Source of the DNA: a candidate division LCP-89 bacterium
GTDB lineage: Bacteria; Electryoneota; B3-LCP
Length of the DNA stretch: 9,444 nt
Direction of reading: 5' to 3'
NCBI GenBank assembly: GCA_025774735.1
Contig: JALGZU010000194.1
Span: 1 to 9,444 of the forward strand
Positions 1-7,062 of this stretch are shown here, piece by piece; the stretch's first letter is position 1, and each line of letters opens with the position of its first letter. The position numbers and the translations under genes are program-made. The notes beneath the pieces were generated by a model. That model made no database searches and was not told the DNA's origin. It saw nothing but the letters and a program-made list of their open reading frames with translations.

Positions 1-161
1 GCCGTGCCGATGGGCATACCCTTGTAGATCTGCCGGGAATCCGCTGATAGAATCTGTGCTCCGAGCCGCTCTGCCAGCAGGATCGATACCGCAGTCTTGC
101 CTGATGCCGTCGGTCCGACCAGGAACGCCACCTTGGTCAAGTTTGAATTTTCTGTTGCCAT
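1..161 (-). CDS. miaA: tRNA dimethylallyltransferase MiaA, N-terminal part (cut by window edge)
   Basis: The first 53 codons of a frame that runs off the window. It adds a dimethylallyl group to N6 of A37 in tRNAs that read UNN codons. Read from the ATG at 161, the peptide contains the P-loop GPTASGKT (residues 16-23) that binds the pyrophosphate of dimethylallyl diphosphate, then [17 protein letters not shown] (about 37-53), the family block with the catalytic Asp and the tRNA-contacting SRQ segment. About 250 further residues of a normal protein lie outside. It begins 6 nt after the mutL stop with no clear ribosome site of its own, which fits coupled translation. mutL-miaA adjacency is common across bacteria and supports both calls. 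Confidence 0.95.
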   Translation of the reverse strand, partial: MATENSNLTKVAFLVGPTASGKTAVSILLAERLGAQILSADSRQIYKGMPIGT

Positions 162-167
162 GCTGAC

Positions 168-1988
168 TTAAGCTCTGCCGAACCTGCGGTCGAGTTCACC
201 GATCGTCAACTGCAACAGGGTAGGCCGGCCGTGTGGGCAGGTGAACGGAAACTGCGTGGCGAAGAGCTGGTCGATTAGCGCGTTCATCTCCTCAAGGGTG
301 AGGGTCTGACCGAACTTGATCGCCGCCCTACAGGCGAACGCCGATGCAATCTGTTCCTGGCCGGGGCTTCTGGCTGTTCCCCGCTCTTTCAACTCGTCCA
401 ATAACTCCAACACGATCGAATCGTCCGTTCCCTCTCGGATGCCGGTTGGCAGCGCTTCCAGGGCGAAGCTGCGGTCACCGAATTCTCTGATGTCCACACC
501 CAGCTTCTGCAAATCGTCGAGAACGTCCTGGAGTAGTACAGCGTTTTCCGCGTCCAGTTCAATGATTTTGGGAAAGAGCAACTGCTGGCTGGGCAGACTG
601 TTGCCCGTCAGGGCTTTCAGAGCCTTCTCATATAGGATACGTTCGTGGGCTGCGTGCTGATCGATGAGAGCGATGCCACCCTTGATCTCGGTGACGATGT
701 AGCGGTTGTGGAACTGGTAAACCTGCGTTCTCTCACTGCCCTCCCTACCAATCTCGCGGCCGGGATCGGCTGGAGTCTGGTGGTCATCTCCCGCTTCTCT
801 GCCGAAGACGAGCTGATAGGCTTCAGCCGAAGGGGCGCTCCGGTCCGGTATCTCCTGCCTGAATGAGGAAGGATGCCTCTGGCCGAAGAACCGCCGGACC
901 GCATCCGGCGAGATCTCGCCCGTTCCCTGATCGACGGTCTCACCCGGTTTCAACTGCATGGAAGGGAAAAAGGTGAGACCGGCCTCATGCAGTGCCTCCT
1001 GGATGGCGTGATGGAGGAACTGGTAGACTTCCTGCTCCCGCCGGAATTTTACCTCGGATTTGGCGGGATGCACGTTGACGTCCACGTTCTCAGCGGCGAG
1101 GTCCAATGAGAGTGCATAGAAGGGAAAAGTCTTGGCTTCAAGGAGCGTCCCGTAAGCCGTGGCGATGGCGTGTCCCATCAGCCGGTCCTGGACCCAGCGG
1201 CGGTTGACGAAGAAATACTGGTCGCCACGCGATTTGCGCGCCAGGCCCGGAGCTCCTATGAATCCCGACAGCCGGAGATCGTTCTCCAGCCGTTCGATGT
1301 AAAAGAGCCGTTCGGCGAATTCTTCGCTGAACACCGCCAGGATGCGGTTTTTAAGGGATTCCTGCGGCAGCTTGTAGACGCTCTTGCCCTCGAGAATCAA
1401 CGACCACCGCACCTGCGGGTAGGCTAGAGCGAACCGCTTAAACACGTTCAGCAGGTGTCCGTTTTCGACGTTCTTCGATTTTAGGAATTTCTTACGGGCG
1501 GGAGTGTTGAAAAACAGATCGCGTACGGTGAGGGTCGTCCCTTCGGCGGTACCGGTTTCATCCACGCCCTGGATTTTGCCGCCCTGAATCCTGAGGCGGT
1601 ACCCCGAAAGAGAGCCTTTCAGCCGGCTGGCTGCCTCAAGGCGGGAGACCGAGGCGATGGCTGAGAGTGCTTCGCCGCGAAATCCCAGTGTTCTGATAGC
1701 CGAGAGGTCTTCCACCGCGGAAACCTTGCTGGTGGCGTGCCGTTCGAAAGCCAGCAGCAGGTCCTCCCGGCTCATGCCCTCCCCGTCGTCGCCGACGCTG
1801 ATTTCGCTGCGCCCCGCCCCGGCAATACGCACGTCAATCGTAGCTGCTCCGGCATCCAGCGAGTTCTCGATCAATTCTTTCAGCACAGATGCAGGACGTT
1901 CCACCACTTCGCCGGCGGCGATGCGGTTGTAAACTTCCTGGGGCAGCAGGTTGATTTTCCGTGTTCCGGTTCTCTCTCTGACGCTCAT
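168..1988 (-). CDS. mutL: DNA mismatch repair protein MutL (endonuclease type)
   Basis: Links mismatch recognition by MutS to strand removal. The N-terminal GHKL ATPase domain (about 10-340) has KELIENSLDAGA (37-48; Glu38 is the likely catalytic base, Asn42 the Mg ligand), DDGEGM (67-72), TLGFRGEAL (100-108) and NTPAR (161-165). A variable polar linker (about 341-420) joins the C-terminal dimerisation domain. That domain carries the nicking-endonuclease motif DQHAAHERILYE (443-454, DQHAx2Ex4E), ACRAAIKFG (552-560) and CPHGRPT (584-590), so the metal site looks complete. Such MutLs cut DNA themselves and occur in bacteria without MutH/Dam. The 606 residues are normal. The ATG at 1988 gives about nine extra residues before the usual start and has only a weak ribosome site, but no other start codon follows before the conserved region. 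miaA starts 6 nt after the stop. Confidence 0.98.
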   Translation of the reverse strand: MSVRERTGTRKINLLPQEVYNRIAAGEVVERPASVLKELIENSLDAGAATIDVRIAGAGRSEISVGDDGEGMSREDLLLAFERHATSKVSAVEDLSAIRTLGFRGEALSAIASVSRLEAASRLKGSLSGYRLRIQGGKIQGVDETGTAEGTTLTVRDLFFNTPARKKFLKSKNVENGHLLNVFKRFALAYPQVRWSLILEGKSVYKLPQESLKNRILAVFSEEFAERLFYIERLENDLRLSGFIGAPGLARKSRGDQYFFVNRRWVQDRLMGHAIATAYGTLLEAKTFPFYALSLDLAAENVDVNVHPAKSEVKFRREQEVYQFLHHAIQEALHEAGLTFFPSMQLKPGETVDQGTGEISPDAVRRFFGQRHPSSFRQEIPDRSAPSAEAYQLVFGREAGDDHQTPADPGREIGREGSERTQVYQFHNRYIVTEIKGGIALIDQHAAHERILYEKALKALTGNSLPSQQLLFPKIIELDAENAVLLQDVLDDLQKLGVDIREFGDRSFALEALPTGIREGTDDSIVLELLDELKERGTARSPGQEQIASAFACRAAIKFGQTLTLEEMNALIDQLFATQFPFTCPHGRPTLLQLTIGELDRRFGRA

Positions 1989-2006
1989 CGACCTACAGGG
2001 GGATCG

Positions 2007-2633
2007 TTATAAATTCTTGGCGACTTCGTTCAGGATATTGGCGATCAAATCCTTCTTGGCGTTGGCGGTGTTCTTCAAGATCTGGGATGCCTCTGCTTTG
2101 ACCGGGTGATCGTCCGGCAGGCCCGGCAGGTTGATCATGACGTTCAGGGAAGCCCCGTCAACGGCGCTACCCAGCAGCAGACCGGCGACTCCGGCGTCGG
2201 ATGCCGAATTTTTATTTCCCTTCTGAGCTGCGGTCAGTACCATCTCAAGGGCGCTGGTGGCGGTCTCTACGACATGGAGAGGCACCTCCGTCGCTTTGAC
2301 GGTAGCTTCCTGGATGGCCGCACGGCGTGCCGCCTTCTCATCGTCGTTCTCTTTGGGCATCCCGAAAGCCGCCATAACGCCGTTGAACGCTTCGGTATCC
2401 CGATCCACCGACTGCTCGAGTTCACTCCGGAGCGTGGCCAGCTTGGGCAGCAAGTCGGAAAGTTCCGCGGATACGTCGGCGTACTTCTTCTTGCCGACCG
2501 TCAGGTTGATGACCATTTCGGCCAGGGAGATCCCCAGAGCGCCCGCCAGAGCGCTGGCCGAACCTCCGCCCGGTGCAGGTGAAGATGAGGCCGTTTCAGC
2601 GAGATACTCTTTCACTTTTTTTTCTATCAGCAT
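2007..2633 (-). CDS. fchA: Formimidoyltetrahydrofolate cyclodeaminase
   Basis: Converts 5-formimino-THF to 5,10-methenyl-THF and ammonia, the step after FtcD. The 208 residues match the stand-alone bacterial enzyme (FTCD_C family); in animals the two activities are fused. Visible motifs: PAPGGGSASALAGALG (19-34), TVGKKKY (45-51), DRDTEAFNGVMAAFGMP (77-93) and GNKNSASDAGVAG (139-151). These are the conserved glycine-rich and acidic stretches of the family, and none is broken. The protein is expected to be cytosolic and mostly helical. AGAGGA at 2639-2644, 5 nt upstream, supports the ATG at 2633. The close spacing to ftcD (39 bp) and mutL (18 bp) suggests one transcript; the chemistry makes joint expression with ftcD sensible, whereas the link to mutL looks positional. 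The symbol is used for the stand-alone enzyme. Confidence 0.95.
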   Translation of the reverse strand: MLIEKKVKEYLAETASSSPAPGGGSASALAGALGISLAEMVINLTVGKKKYADVSAELSDLLPKLATLRSELEQSVDRDTEAFNGVMAAFGMPKENDDEKAARRAAIQEATVKATEVPLHVVETATSALEMVLTAAQKGNKNSASDAGVAGLLLGSAVDGASLNVMINLPGLPDDHPVKAEASQILKNTANAKKDLIANILNEVAKNL

Positions 2634-2672
2634 AATATTCCTCTATGATGATCGGAGGTTGAAGTATATCGA

Positions 2673-3707
2673 TCAGATCATGTATTCGATGATCTTTTTG
2701 TCGGCTTCGAAGGAGTAGAGATCCGAAAGTCCCAGACCTGAGACTGCGGCTTCGATCAACTCGGTTTCGCTAACGTCTGTGGGTAAGCCCTGCTTCTCGC
2801 GATAGAAGCGACCAGCCAGCAGGATCGGCTCCAGCGGAGTCAATCCAACAATTTCGCTGCCGGTGACTTCGGCTCCCAGCGATCTCGCTTCCTCCAGCAC
2901 GGCTTCGTACGCCATGTGGGGTGGCGTGATGCTGTAATTGACCAGGTTCATGGATACCTGGGAGATGCCATACTCTTCCAGCGGAACGCCGAGACCCTTT
3001 ACCGCCTTCAGCTTTCCCTGCACTTTCAGAGCTTTACCGTTTTCATCCCGGATAATTTCTCCGTTTTCGTCCCGTTTGGCGTAGCCCGATTCCCGCAAAG
3101 TCAGGGCGATTTTATTCGCTTTTTTGGGCTCGGGATCCTTGATGTTGGCGTTGTAAGCGATCAGGAAGAAGCGCGCTCCGGTGACTGTCGCCCCTAATTT
3201 GGGATTGAAGACCGCTTCGCCATAGTCGGGTTTCCAATCGGGATCCTTTAATTTCTCGGGTAGTCCCTCGTATTCTCCCTTGCGGACCTTGGCGAGGTTG
3301 CTGCGGCCGGGAGTACGGGCGGCATCCTCATAGAGGTACACCGGCAGGTTGTGCTTTCGGGCGATGGCTTCGCCAAATTTTTCAGAGATAGCCACGCACT
3401 CCTCCGTTGTGACTCCCCGAACAGGAACGAAGGGGACCACATCGGCTGCGCCCATGCGCGGGTGTTCGCCCTTGTGCTTGCTCATGTCAATGGAAGCGGC
3501 TCCCGCCTCAAAGGCGTTCAGAGCGGCTTGAAGGATACCCTCGGGCGTGCCCACGAAGGTGAAAACGGTGCGATTATAATCACCGTTCGGATCGACGTCC
3601 ATGAGAACCGCACCGGGGGTGTTTTTGACGGCTTCGGCAATGCGGTCTAAGACGGCCTGGTCGCGTCCCTCCGAAAAATTGGGTACGCATTCAACAATTT
3701 TATCCAT
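2673..3707 (-). CDS. ftcD: Glutamate formimidoyltransferase
   Basis: Transfers the formimino group of N-formimino-L-glutamate to tetrahydrofolate, giving 5-formimino-THF and glutamate, usually the last part of histidine breakdown. The 344 residues cover the N-terminal subdomain (about 1-178) and C-terminal subdomain (about 179-300) of the stand-alone transferase. Signatures: VECVPNFSEGRD (5-16), DYNRTVFTFVG (43-53), and KHKGEHPRMGA (77-87), in which His82 matches the catalytic His82 of the mammalian enzyme. LYEDAARTPGRSNLA is also characteristic. The repeated RDENG (near 213-226) followed by a GKLKAVKGLG segment fits a longer bacterial subfamily. The next gene, 39 bp downstream, encodes the matching cyclodeaminase. 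No hutH, hutU or hutI is in the window. Family members can also use 5-formyl-THF, so a folate-salvage role is an alternative. Confidence 0.96.
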   Translation of the reverse strand: MDKIVECVPNFSEGRDQAVLDRIAEAVKNTPGAVLMDVDPNGDYNRTVFTFVGTPEGILQAALNAFEAGAASIDMSKHKGEHPRMGAADVVPFVPVRGVTTEECVAISEKFGEAIARKHNLPVYLYEDAARTPGRSNLAKVRKGEYEGLPEKLKDPDWKPDYGEAVFNPKLGATVTGARFFLIAYNANIKDPEPKKANKIALTLRESGYAKRDENGEIIRDENGKALKVQGKLKAVKGLGVPLEEYGISQVSMNLVNYSITPPHMAYEAVLEEARSLGAEVTGSEIVGLTPLEPILLAGRFYREKQGLPTDVSETELIEAAVSGLGLSDLYSFEADKKIIEYMI

Positions 3708-3710
3708 GGG

Positions 3711-3716
3711 TCCTCC
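3711..3716 (-). promoter_or_regulatory. Shine-Dalgarno site of ftcD
   Basis: GGAGGA on the minus strand, 3 nt before the ATG at 3707. It is the strongest ribosome-site match in this half of the window and fixes the ftcD start, which also matches the family N-terminus (VECVPNFSEGR). Confidence 0.6.
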
Positions 3717-3723
3717 GGATTAT

Positions 3724-3999
3724 TTATTCGACGTCTTCTGAATGATCCAATTGGATGACATTTTCAGTACCGATGTTCGTACTCTCCGGCCCGAGCGTAC
3801 TGAGGCGAGGCAGAATATACCAGATCAGCAGCACGATGACGATGAGAAACAGCAGAAAGGTGAACCGGCTCAGTCCGACTCGGTGTGGATCGTAGCGCGT
3901 CTTCCGCTCGAACCGGATGCGCTTTTCCGGGTCCTTATCTTCCCGGTAAAACCGGGGTGAATAGTGGAAGATGCGGGGTTTGGGACGGTACAGAAACAT
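3724..3999 (-). CDS. Small single-pass membrane protein, function unknown
   Basis: I do not recognise a named family. The 91 residues split into three parts. Residues 1-45 are strongly basic and aromatic (RPKPRIFHYSPRFYREDKD, then KRIRFERKTRYDPHR). Residues about 46-65 (FTFLLFLIVIVLLIWYIL) form one membrane helix. Residues 66-91 are polar and acidic (ending LDHSEDVE). The positive-inside rule predicts a cytoplasmic N-terminus and a short outer C-terminus. The reading is likely real: it fills the space between dacB and ftcD with a 16-nt gap to ftcD, on the same strand, and its composition is protein-like and asymmetric. The ribosome site is weak (GAAGG 14 nt before the ATG). The context offers no clear job; a small scaffold or regulator of an envelope complex is possible but unsupported. 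Confidence 0.7.
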   Translation of the reverse strand: MFLYRPKPRIFHYSPRFYREDKDPEKRIRFERKTRYDPHRVGLSRFTFLLFLIVIVLLIWYILPRLSTLGPESTNIGTENVIQLDHSEDVE

Positions 4000-4033
4000 G
4001 AATATAAAAAATGCCTTCGGTGGATGACGGATG

Positions 4034-4048
4034 CCGGATTATCTCCGG
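4034..4048 (-). other. Small inverted repeat between dacB and the small membrane-protein gene
   Basis: CCGGA and TCCGG flank a 5-nt loop just after the dacB stop, in the 51-bp gap that is the longest in the window. A T-run on the minus strand follows only about 25 nt later, so it is not a canonical intrinsic terminator. It might slow exonucleases or may be chance. Confidence 0.25.
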
Positions 4049-4050
4049 GT

Positions 4051-5574
4051 TTATTCGTCTTTCATGTAGAGCGCAAGAAGCTGACAGATGTTCTCAACGG
4101 TGGCGTCGATCTCCGCCGAAGGACAAAGGTAGCTGTTGCAGATGATCGAAAAGGCGATCCGGGTTTCCCCGGAAGTGCTCAGATATCCCGATAGACTTCG
4201 CACGCGAGCCATCGATCCTGTTTTGGCGCGTAAAACCGCACCTCGTGGTAATCCCAGGAAGCGTTTTTCAAGCGTACCCACACCGGGTGTCGCCAGGCTG
4301 TACCGGAAGGTATTGCGATGAGCCGATCGGTTCATGTGGATCAAGACCTTGACCAGCCCGCTGGCGCTGATCAGGTTCCGGCGCGACAGACCCGATCCAT
4401 CCACCATCACCAGACCGGTCGATGACCCGGGCAGGCTCGCATCCCAGTCGAGGACCTTCTTACGCCCACCCCGGAAGGCGTCACCCGTATAGATCGCATA
4501 TTCGGGTGAACTGGTGATAGTTTCGTCGCCCAATACGCGCAGCAGCAGTTCGGCGGAAAGATTCTGGCTGTCCTGGTTTATCTGCCTGATGATCTGAATC
4601 AACGGCAGCGAAGCATGGGTGAATAAAGGGGTGAGATTCTGGCCGTTCTTTCCGGTACGCGCGCGTACTTGCGCCTGGCCGTTGACCGCGATCCCCTTCC
4701 ATTGAAGCGCCTGATGAAAAGCGTGCATGAAGAAGGAGCCGGCATCATATACGGCCACCTCTTCTTGCCAGGGGCTGCTGTTCGCGGGGATATTTCCCCA
4801 TACGGAGATGATATTGTTTGCCAAAGTGCGGTCCATGTGAATTTCAGCAACCGTGCCGGAATCCGAGGTTATGACGCTGCTGTAAAGATGAATGACATCG
4901 AAGTCCGGTGACGCTTCAACCTGAGCCGCCGCGCCCGGCGCCGCGCCCGGCGTAACCGTGATATCCACAAATCCATCCGCATAGACCAGCGGGCTGACTT
5001 CGGCTGCGTAGGCATATTTCAGATCATCCCATTCCCAGCCCGAACCGAAGGGATCGCCGCCGAACCGGCCACTGTAGCCCGTCACGTTACCGTCGATGGA
5101 TTGAATACCGCGCGCCGCGATAGAATCCGCCCAACTTCGCAGGGTCGCATTCAGATCGGCACTGTCCGTCGAAGCGGAGTACCGCGTCGAGACCGTGGGG
5201 TCTCCCGCACCCAGGATCACCAGGTCACCGTGCAGCGTCCCTGACGAATCGATATTTCCGGTGTATCCCACCTCCGTAATGATCCGGAAGTTTGGCCCCA
5301 GGCTCTCCAGGGCGCAGGCCGTCGTCAGCAGTTTCATGCCCGAAGCGGCGATCAAGGACCGGTTGGCGTCGATATTCAGGAGAATGCGGTTGCTTTCCAG
5401 ATCCACCGCCAGGATGGACCACGAAGATCCTTTCAGGTACGCGCGGCCCAGGTACTGGCGGGAAGCATACTGCAGGTACTCTACCCGGTCGTCTTTACCA
5501 CGCAACCAGGGAGCGCACCCCGAGGATAGAGCGAGTGTGAAAACCAGGGCTACGAACGTATATTTGCTTTTCAT
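4051..5574 (-). CDS. dacB: D-Ala-D-Ala carboxypeptidase/endopeptidase, PBP4 family (S13), probable lipoprotein
   Basis: Low-molecular-mass penicillin-binding protein that trims or opens peptidoglycan peptides outside the inner membrane. With the ATG at 5574 it has 507 residues, normal for the family. The three active-site motifs are present: SGMK (nucleophile Ser78, Lys81) inside AASGMKLLTTA; SQN (Ser336-Asn338) inside SQNLSAELLLRVLG, where SDN is commoner; and KTG (Lys451-Gly453) inside AKTGSM. VDGSGLSRRN is also typical of PBP4. The N-terminus MKSKYTFVALVFTLALSSGC is a signal sequence ending in a lipobox-like SSGC, so Cys20 is probably lipidated. Ser at -3 is allowed but not the commonest choice. 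A TTG at 5589 would add five residues and overlap the M50 gene by 8 nt; the ATG gives a better signal peptide. A 12-bp tandem duplication encodes PGAAPGAA within the inserted domain. Confidence 0.94.
   Translation of the reverse strand: MKSKYTFVALVFTLALSSGCAPWLRGKDDRVEYLQYASRQYLGRAYLKGSSWSILAVDLESNRILLNIDANRSLIAASGMKLLTTACALESLGPNFRIITEVGYTGNIDSSGTLHGDLVILGAGDPTVSTRYSASTDSADLNATLRSWADSIAARGIQSIDGNVTGYSGRFGGDPFGSGWEWDDLKYAYAAEVSPLVYADGFVDITVTPGAAPGAAAQVEASPDFDVIHLYSSVITSDSGTVAEIHMDRTLANNIISVWGNIPANSSPWQEEVAVYDAGSFFMHAFHQALQWKGIAVNGQAQVRARTGKNGQNLTPLFTHASLPLIQIIRQINQDSQNLSAELLLRVLGDETITSSPEYAIYTGDAFRGGRKKVLDWDASLPGSSTGLVMVDGSGLSRRNLISASGLVKVLIHMNRSAHRNTFRYSLATPGVGTLEKRFLGLPRGAVLRAKTGSMARVRSLSGYLSTSGETRIAFSIICNSYLCPSAEIDATVENICQLLALYMKDE
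4929..4952 (-). repeat. 12-bp tandem duplication inside dacB
   Basis: Two perfect copies of a GC-only 12-mer (plus strand CCGCGCCCGGCG) lie side by side and encode the repeated PGAA in TPGAAPGAAAQ. The unit is a multiple of three, so the frame is kept. It sits in the extracytoplasmic insert region between the SGMK and SQN motifs, away from the catalytic residues, probably in a loop. Likely a replication-slippage product. Confidence 0.8.
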
Positions 5575-5581
5575 AAATGAC

Positions 5582-6136
5582 TCAGGCAATTCCAGCGAAA
5601 AGGTGTAAGAAGAATTTTAAGAATGGCAAGATGATCCACCAGAGAATGGGGATGTTCAGCATGTATCCGCCCATGACCAGGACCAGTACTAACATCGGTC
5701 CGAAGCGGTCGAGTTTCCGGTATTCGCGTTCCATTTCGGTGGGCAGCAGACCACCCAGGATGCGCGATCCATCCAGAGGTGGAATAGGGATCAGGTTGAA
5801 GCCATGGCTAATTGTTCGGAAGACCAATCCGAAAGCCAGCGCCAAGATTAAATTCGCGACTGGACCCGCTAGAGACACCAATACCATATCCCGCTTTGGA
5901 TTGGACAGGTTGTAAGGATTGACCGGAACGGGCTTTGCCCAGCCGATGTGAGCGATGAAAATCATAATCGTTCCGACCAGGTCCAGGTGGACCAACGGAT
6001 TCATCGTCAAGCGTCCCGCCTGGCGGGCTGTGGGATCGCCCAGGCGGTCGGCCACCCAGCCGTGGGCGTATTCGTGGAAGGCGAGCGCCAACAAGATGGG
6101 AGGCGCGAGGATGATTAATTGGGTTAGATCCGGCAT
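5582..6136 (-). CDS. Compact M50 (site-2-protease type) membrane metalloprotease
   Basis: A 184-residue polytopic membrane protein of the YwhC-like S2P group. It has the zinc motif HEYAHG (HExxH at 21-25) in the first membrane segment, then GDPTARQAGRLTMNPLVHLD (33-52), GWAKPVPVNP (65-74), SLAGPVAN (88-95), and IPIPPLDGS (116-124), which carries the third zinc ligand Asp122. Related proteases cut membrane-embedded substrates. It is short: the group usually has about 200-230 residues with roughly 35 more, including much of a membrane helix, between the AGP helix and the NLIPIPPLDG motif. Here only about seven residues (107-113) separate them (see findings). Activity is therefore uncertain although the metal ligands are present. 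The ATG at 6136 shares its A with the xerD stop (TGATG), with AGAGG 3 nt upstream. Hydrophobic segments fill 148-184. Confidence 0.88.
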   Translation of the reverse strand: MPDLTQLIILAPPILLALAFHEYAHGWVADRLGDPTARQAGRLTMNPLVHLDLVGTIMIFIAHIGWAKPVPVNPYNLSNPKRDMVLVSLAGPVANLILALAFGLVFRTISHGFNLIPIPPLDGSRILGGLLPTEMEREYRKLDRFGPMLVLVLVMGGYMLNIPILWWIILPFLKFFLHLFAGIA

Positions 6137-7062
6137 CAGCCTCTGGGGTGAAAACTGCGGTGGACTTCTTTCAAGTAGTGCCTGTCAACATCGGTATAAA
6201 TCTGCGTCGTGGTAATGTCCGAATGACCGAGGAATTCCTGCACGGTGCGCAGGTCCGCACCCCCTTCGAGCAGGTGAGTTGCGCAGGAGTGCCGCAAGCC
6301 GTGCGGGGAGATGGTGATTGGCGGCGAAATCCTGGCTGCGTACTGTTTCAGAAGGTGCCAGACGCCCTGGCGGGTGAGGGATTTGCCTCGCGCATTGAGG
6401 AAAATGTTGCGAATTGTTGATGAAACTCCTGCCAGGAGTGGCCGGATTTCATTCAAATAATGCAGGGTCCACTCGCGAGCCTGGCGACTCAGAGGCACCC
6501 ACCTCTCTTTTTGCCCCTTGCCCCTGACCAGAATCCAGCCCTCGTCCAGGTCAAGGTCGCCGAACTCGAGTCCGATGGCTTCTGAAACCCTCAACCCGGA
6601 GCCATACATCGTCTCCCACAGGGCCCGGTCGCGAATCCCCAAGGGTGTATTCACATCAGATGATTCGATCAGGCGTTTGACATCAGCGGCCGTCAGCGAA
6701 TGGGGCAGAGGCCGAAATCGCCGCGGAGTCCGCAGGAGGATCATGGGATTGGTCGGCAGGATCGACTCCAGCGCCAGGTAATTGTAAAAACTGCGCAGTG
6801 AACTGATGTGCCGGGCGATGCTGGCGTCCTTCAGACCCTGTTTCCGGATGTCGGCGATGTATTCCCGGGCGTCGTCCAGTACGGCTGACGGTACGACCTT
6901 GTCCCGTTTATTAAGAAAATTGATAAACCGGGTCAGATCCCGGCGGTAACTCAGCTCGGTGTTATCGGAGAGGCCACGCTCCATCTTGATATGATAGAGA
7001 AACGCCTCCAGTTCAGGGCAGATTTCGCTGAAAGTGCCCGTATTTTTAACGGCAGTGCTCAA
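6136..7062 (-). CDS. xerD: Tyrosine site-specific recombinase, XerD type
   Basis: A 308-residue integrase with the usual two domains: an N-terminal SAM-like DNA-binding domain (about 16-105, with MERGLSDNT and YRRDL) and a C-terminal catalytic domain (about 118-300). The catalytic set is complete: Arg158 (GLRVSE), Lys182 (RGKGQKER), His254 and Arg257 (HGLRH), His280 (LGH) and nucleophile Tyr289 (TQIYT). The end KEVHRSFHPRG is the XerD-type tail. Xer recombinases resolve chromosome dimers at dif during division. Core-gene neighbours and lack of repeats or cargo argue against a mobile-element integrase. The start is TTG at 7062, overlapping the upstream stop by 4 nt; no ribosome site is visible. 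The next in-frame ATG (residue 27) would cut into the first helix, so TTG is preferred. The gene stops in a TGATG overlap with the next gene. XerD rather than a sole XerA/XerC-like enzyme is moderately sure. Confidence 0.9.
   Translation of the reverse strand: MSTAVKNTGTFSEICPELEAFLYHIKMERGLSDNTELSYRRDLTRFINFLNKRDKVVPSAVLDDAREYIADIRKQGLKDASIARHISSLRSFYNYLALESILPTNPMILLRTPRRFRPLPHSLTAADVKRLIESSDVNTPLGIRDRALWETMYGSGLRVSEAIGLEFGDLDLDEGWILVRGKGQKERWVPLSRQAREWTLHYLNEIRPLLAGVSSTIRNIFLNARGKSLTRQGVWHLLKQYAARISPPITISPHGLRHSCATHLLEGGADLRTVQEFLGHSDITTTQIYTDVDRHYLKEVHRSFHPRG

Noticed and set aside
4020..4041. Three GGAT words at 7-nt spacing in the dacB to small-gene gap, as a regulatory repeat
   Set aside because: Too short and partly overlapping the small inverted repeat; no other copies are seen in the window, so chance is likely.
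5575..5589. TTG at 5589 as the dacB start
   Set aside because: It would put acidic residue Glu3 before the signal peptide; the ATG at 5574 gives a standard basic N-terminus, hydrophobic core and lipobox-like site.
5195..5608. Plus-strand open frame of 137 codons opposite dacB, and the other plus-strand frames across the window
   Set aside because: Each lies antisense to a gene with clear family motifs, shows low-complexity Arg/Ser/Pro-rich translation and has no recognisable domain. They are shadows of GC-rich coding DNA.
6425..6439. Perfect inverted repeat ACTCCT-gcc-AGGAGT inside the xerD-like gene, possibly a dif-like or terminator site
   Set aside because: It lies in a protein-coding stretch, has short arms, lacks a T-run and does not resemble a dif 28-mer with two 11-bp arms. 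Chance is the simplest reading.
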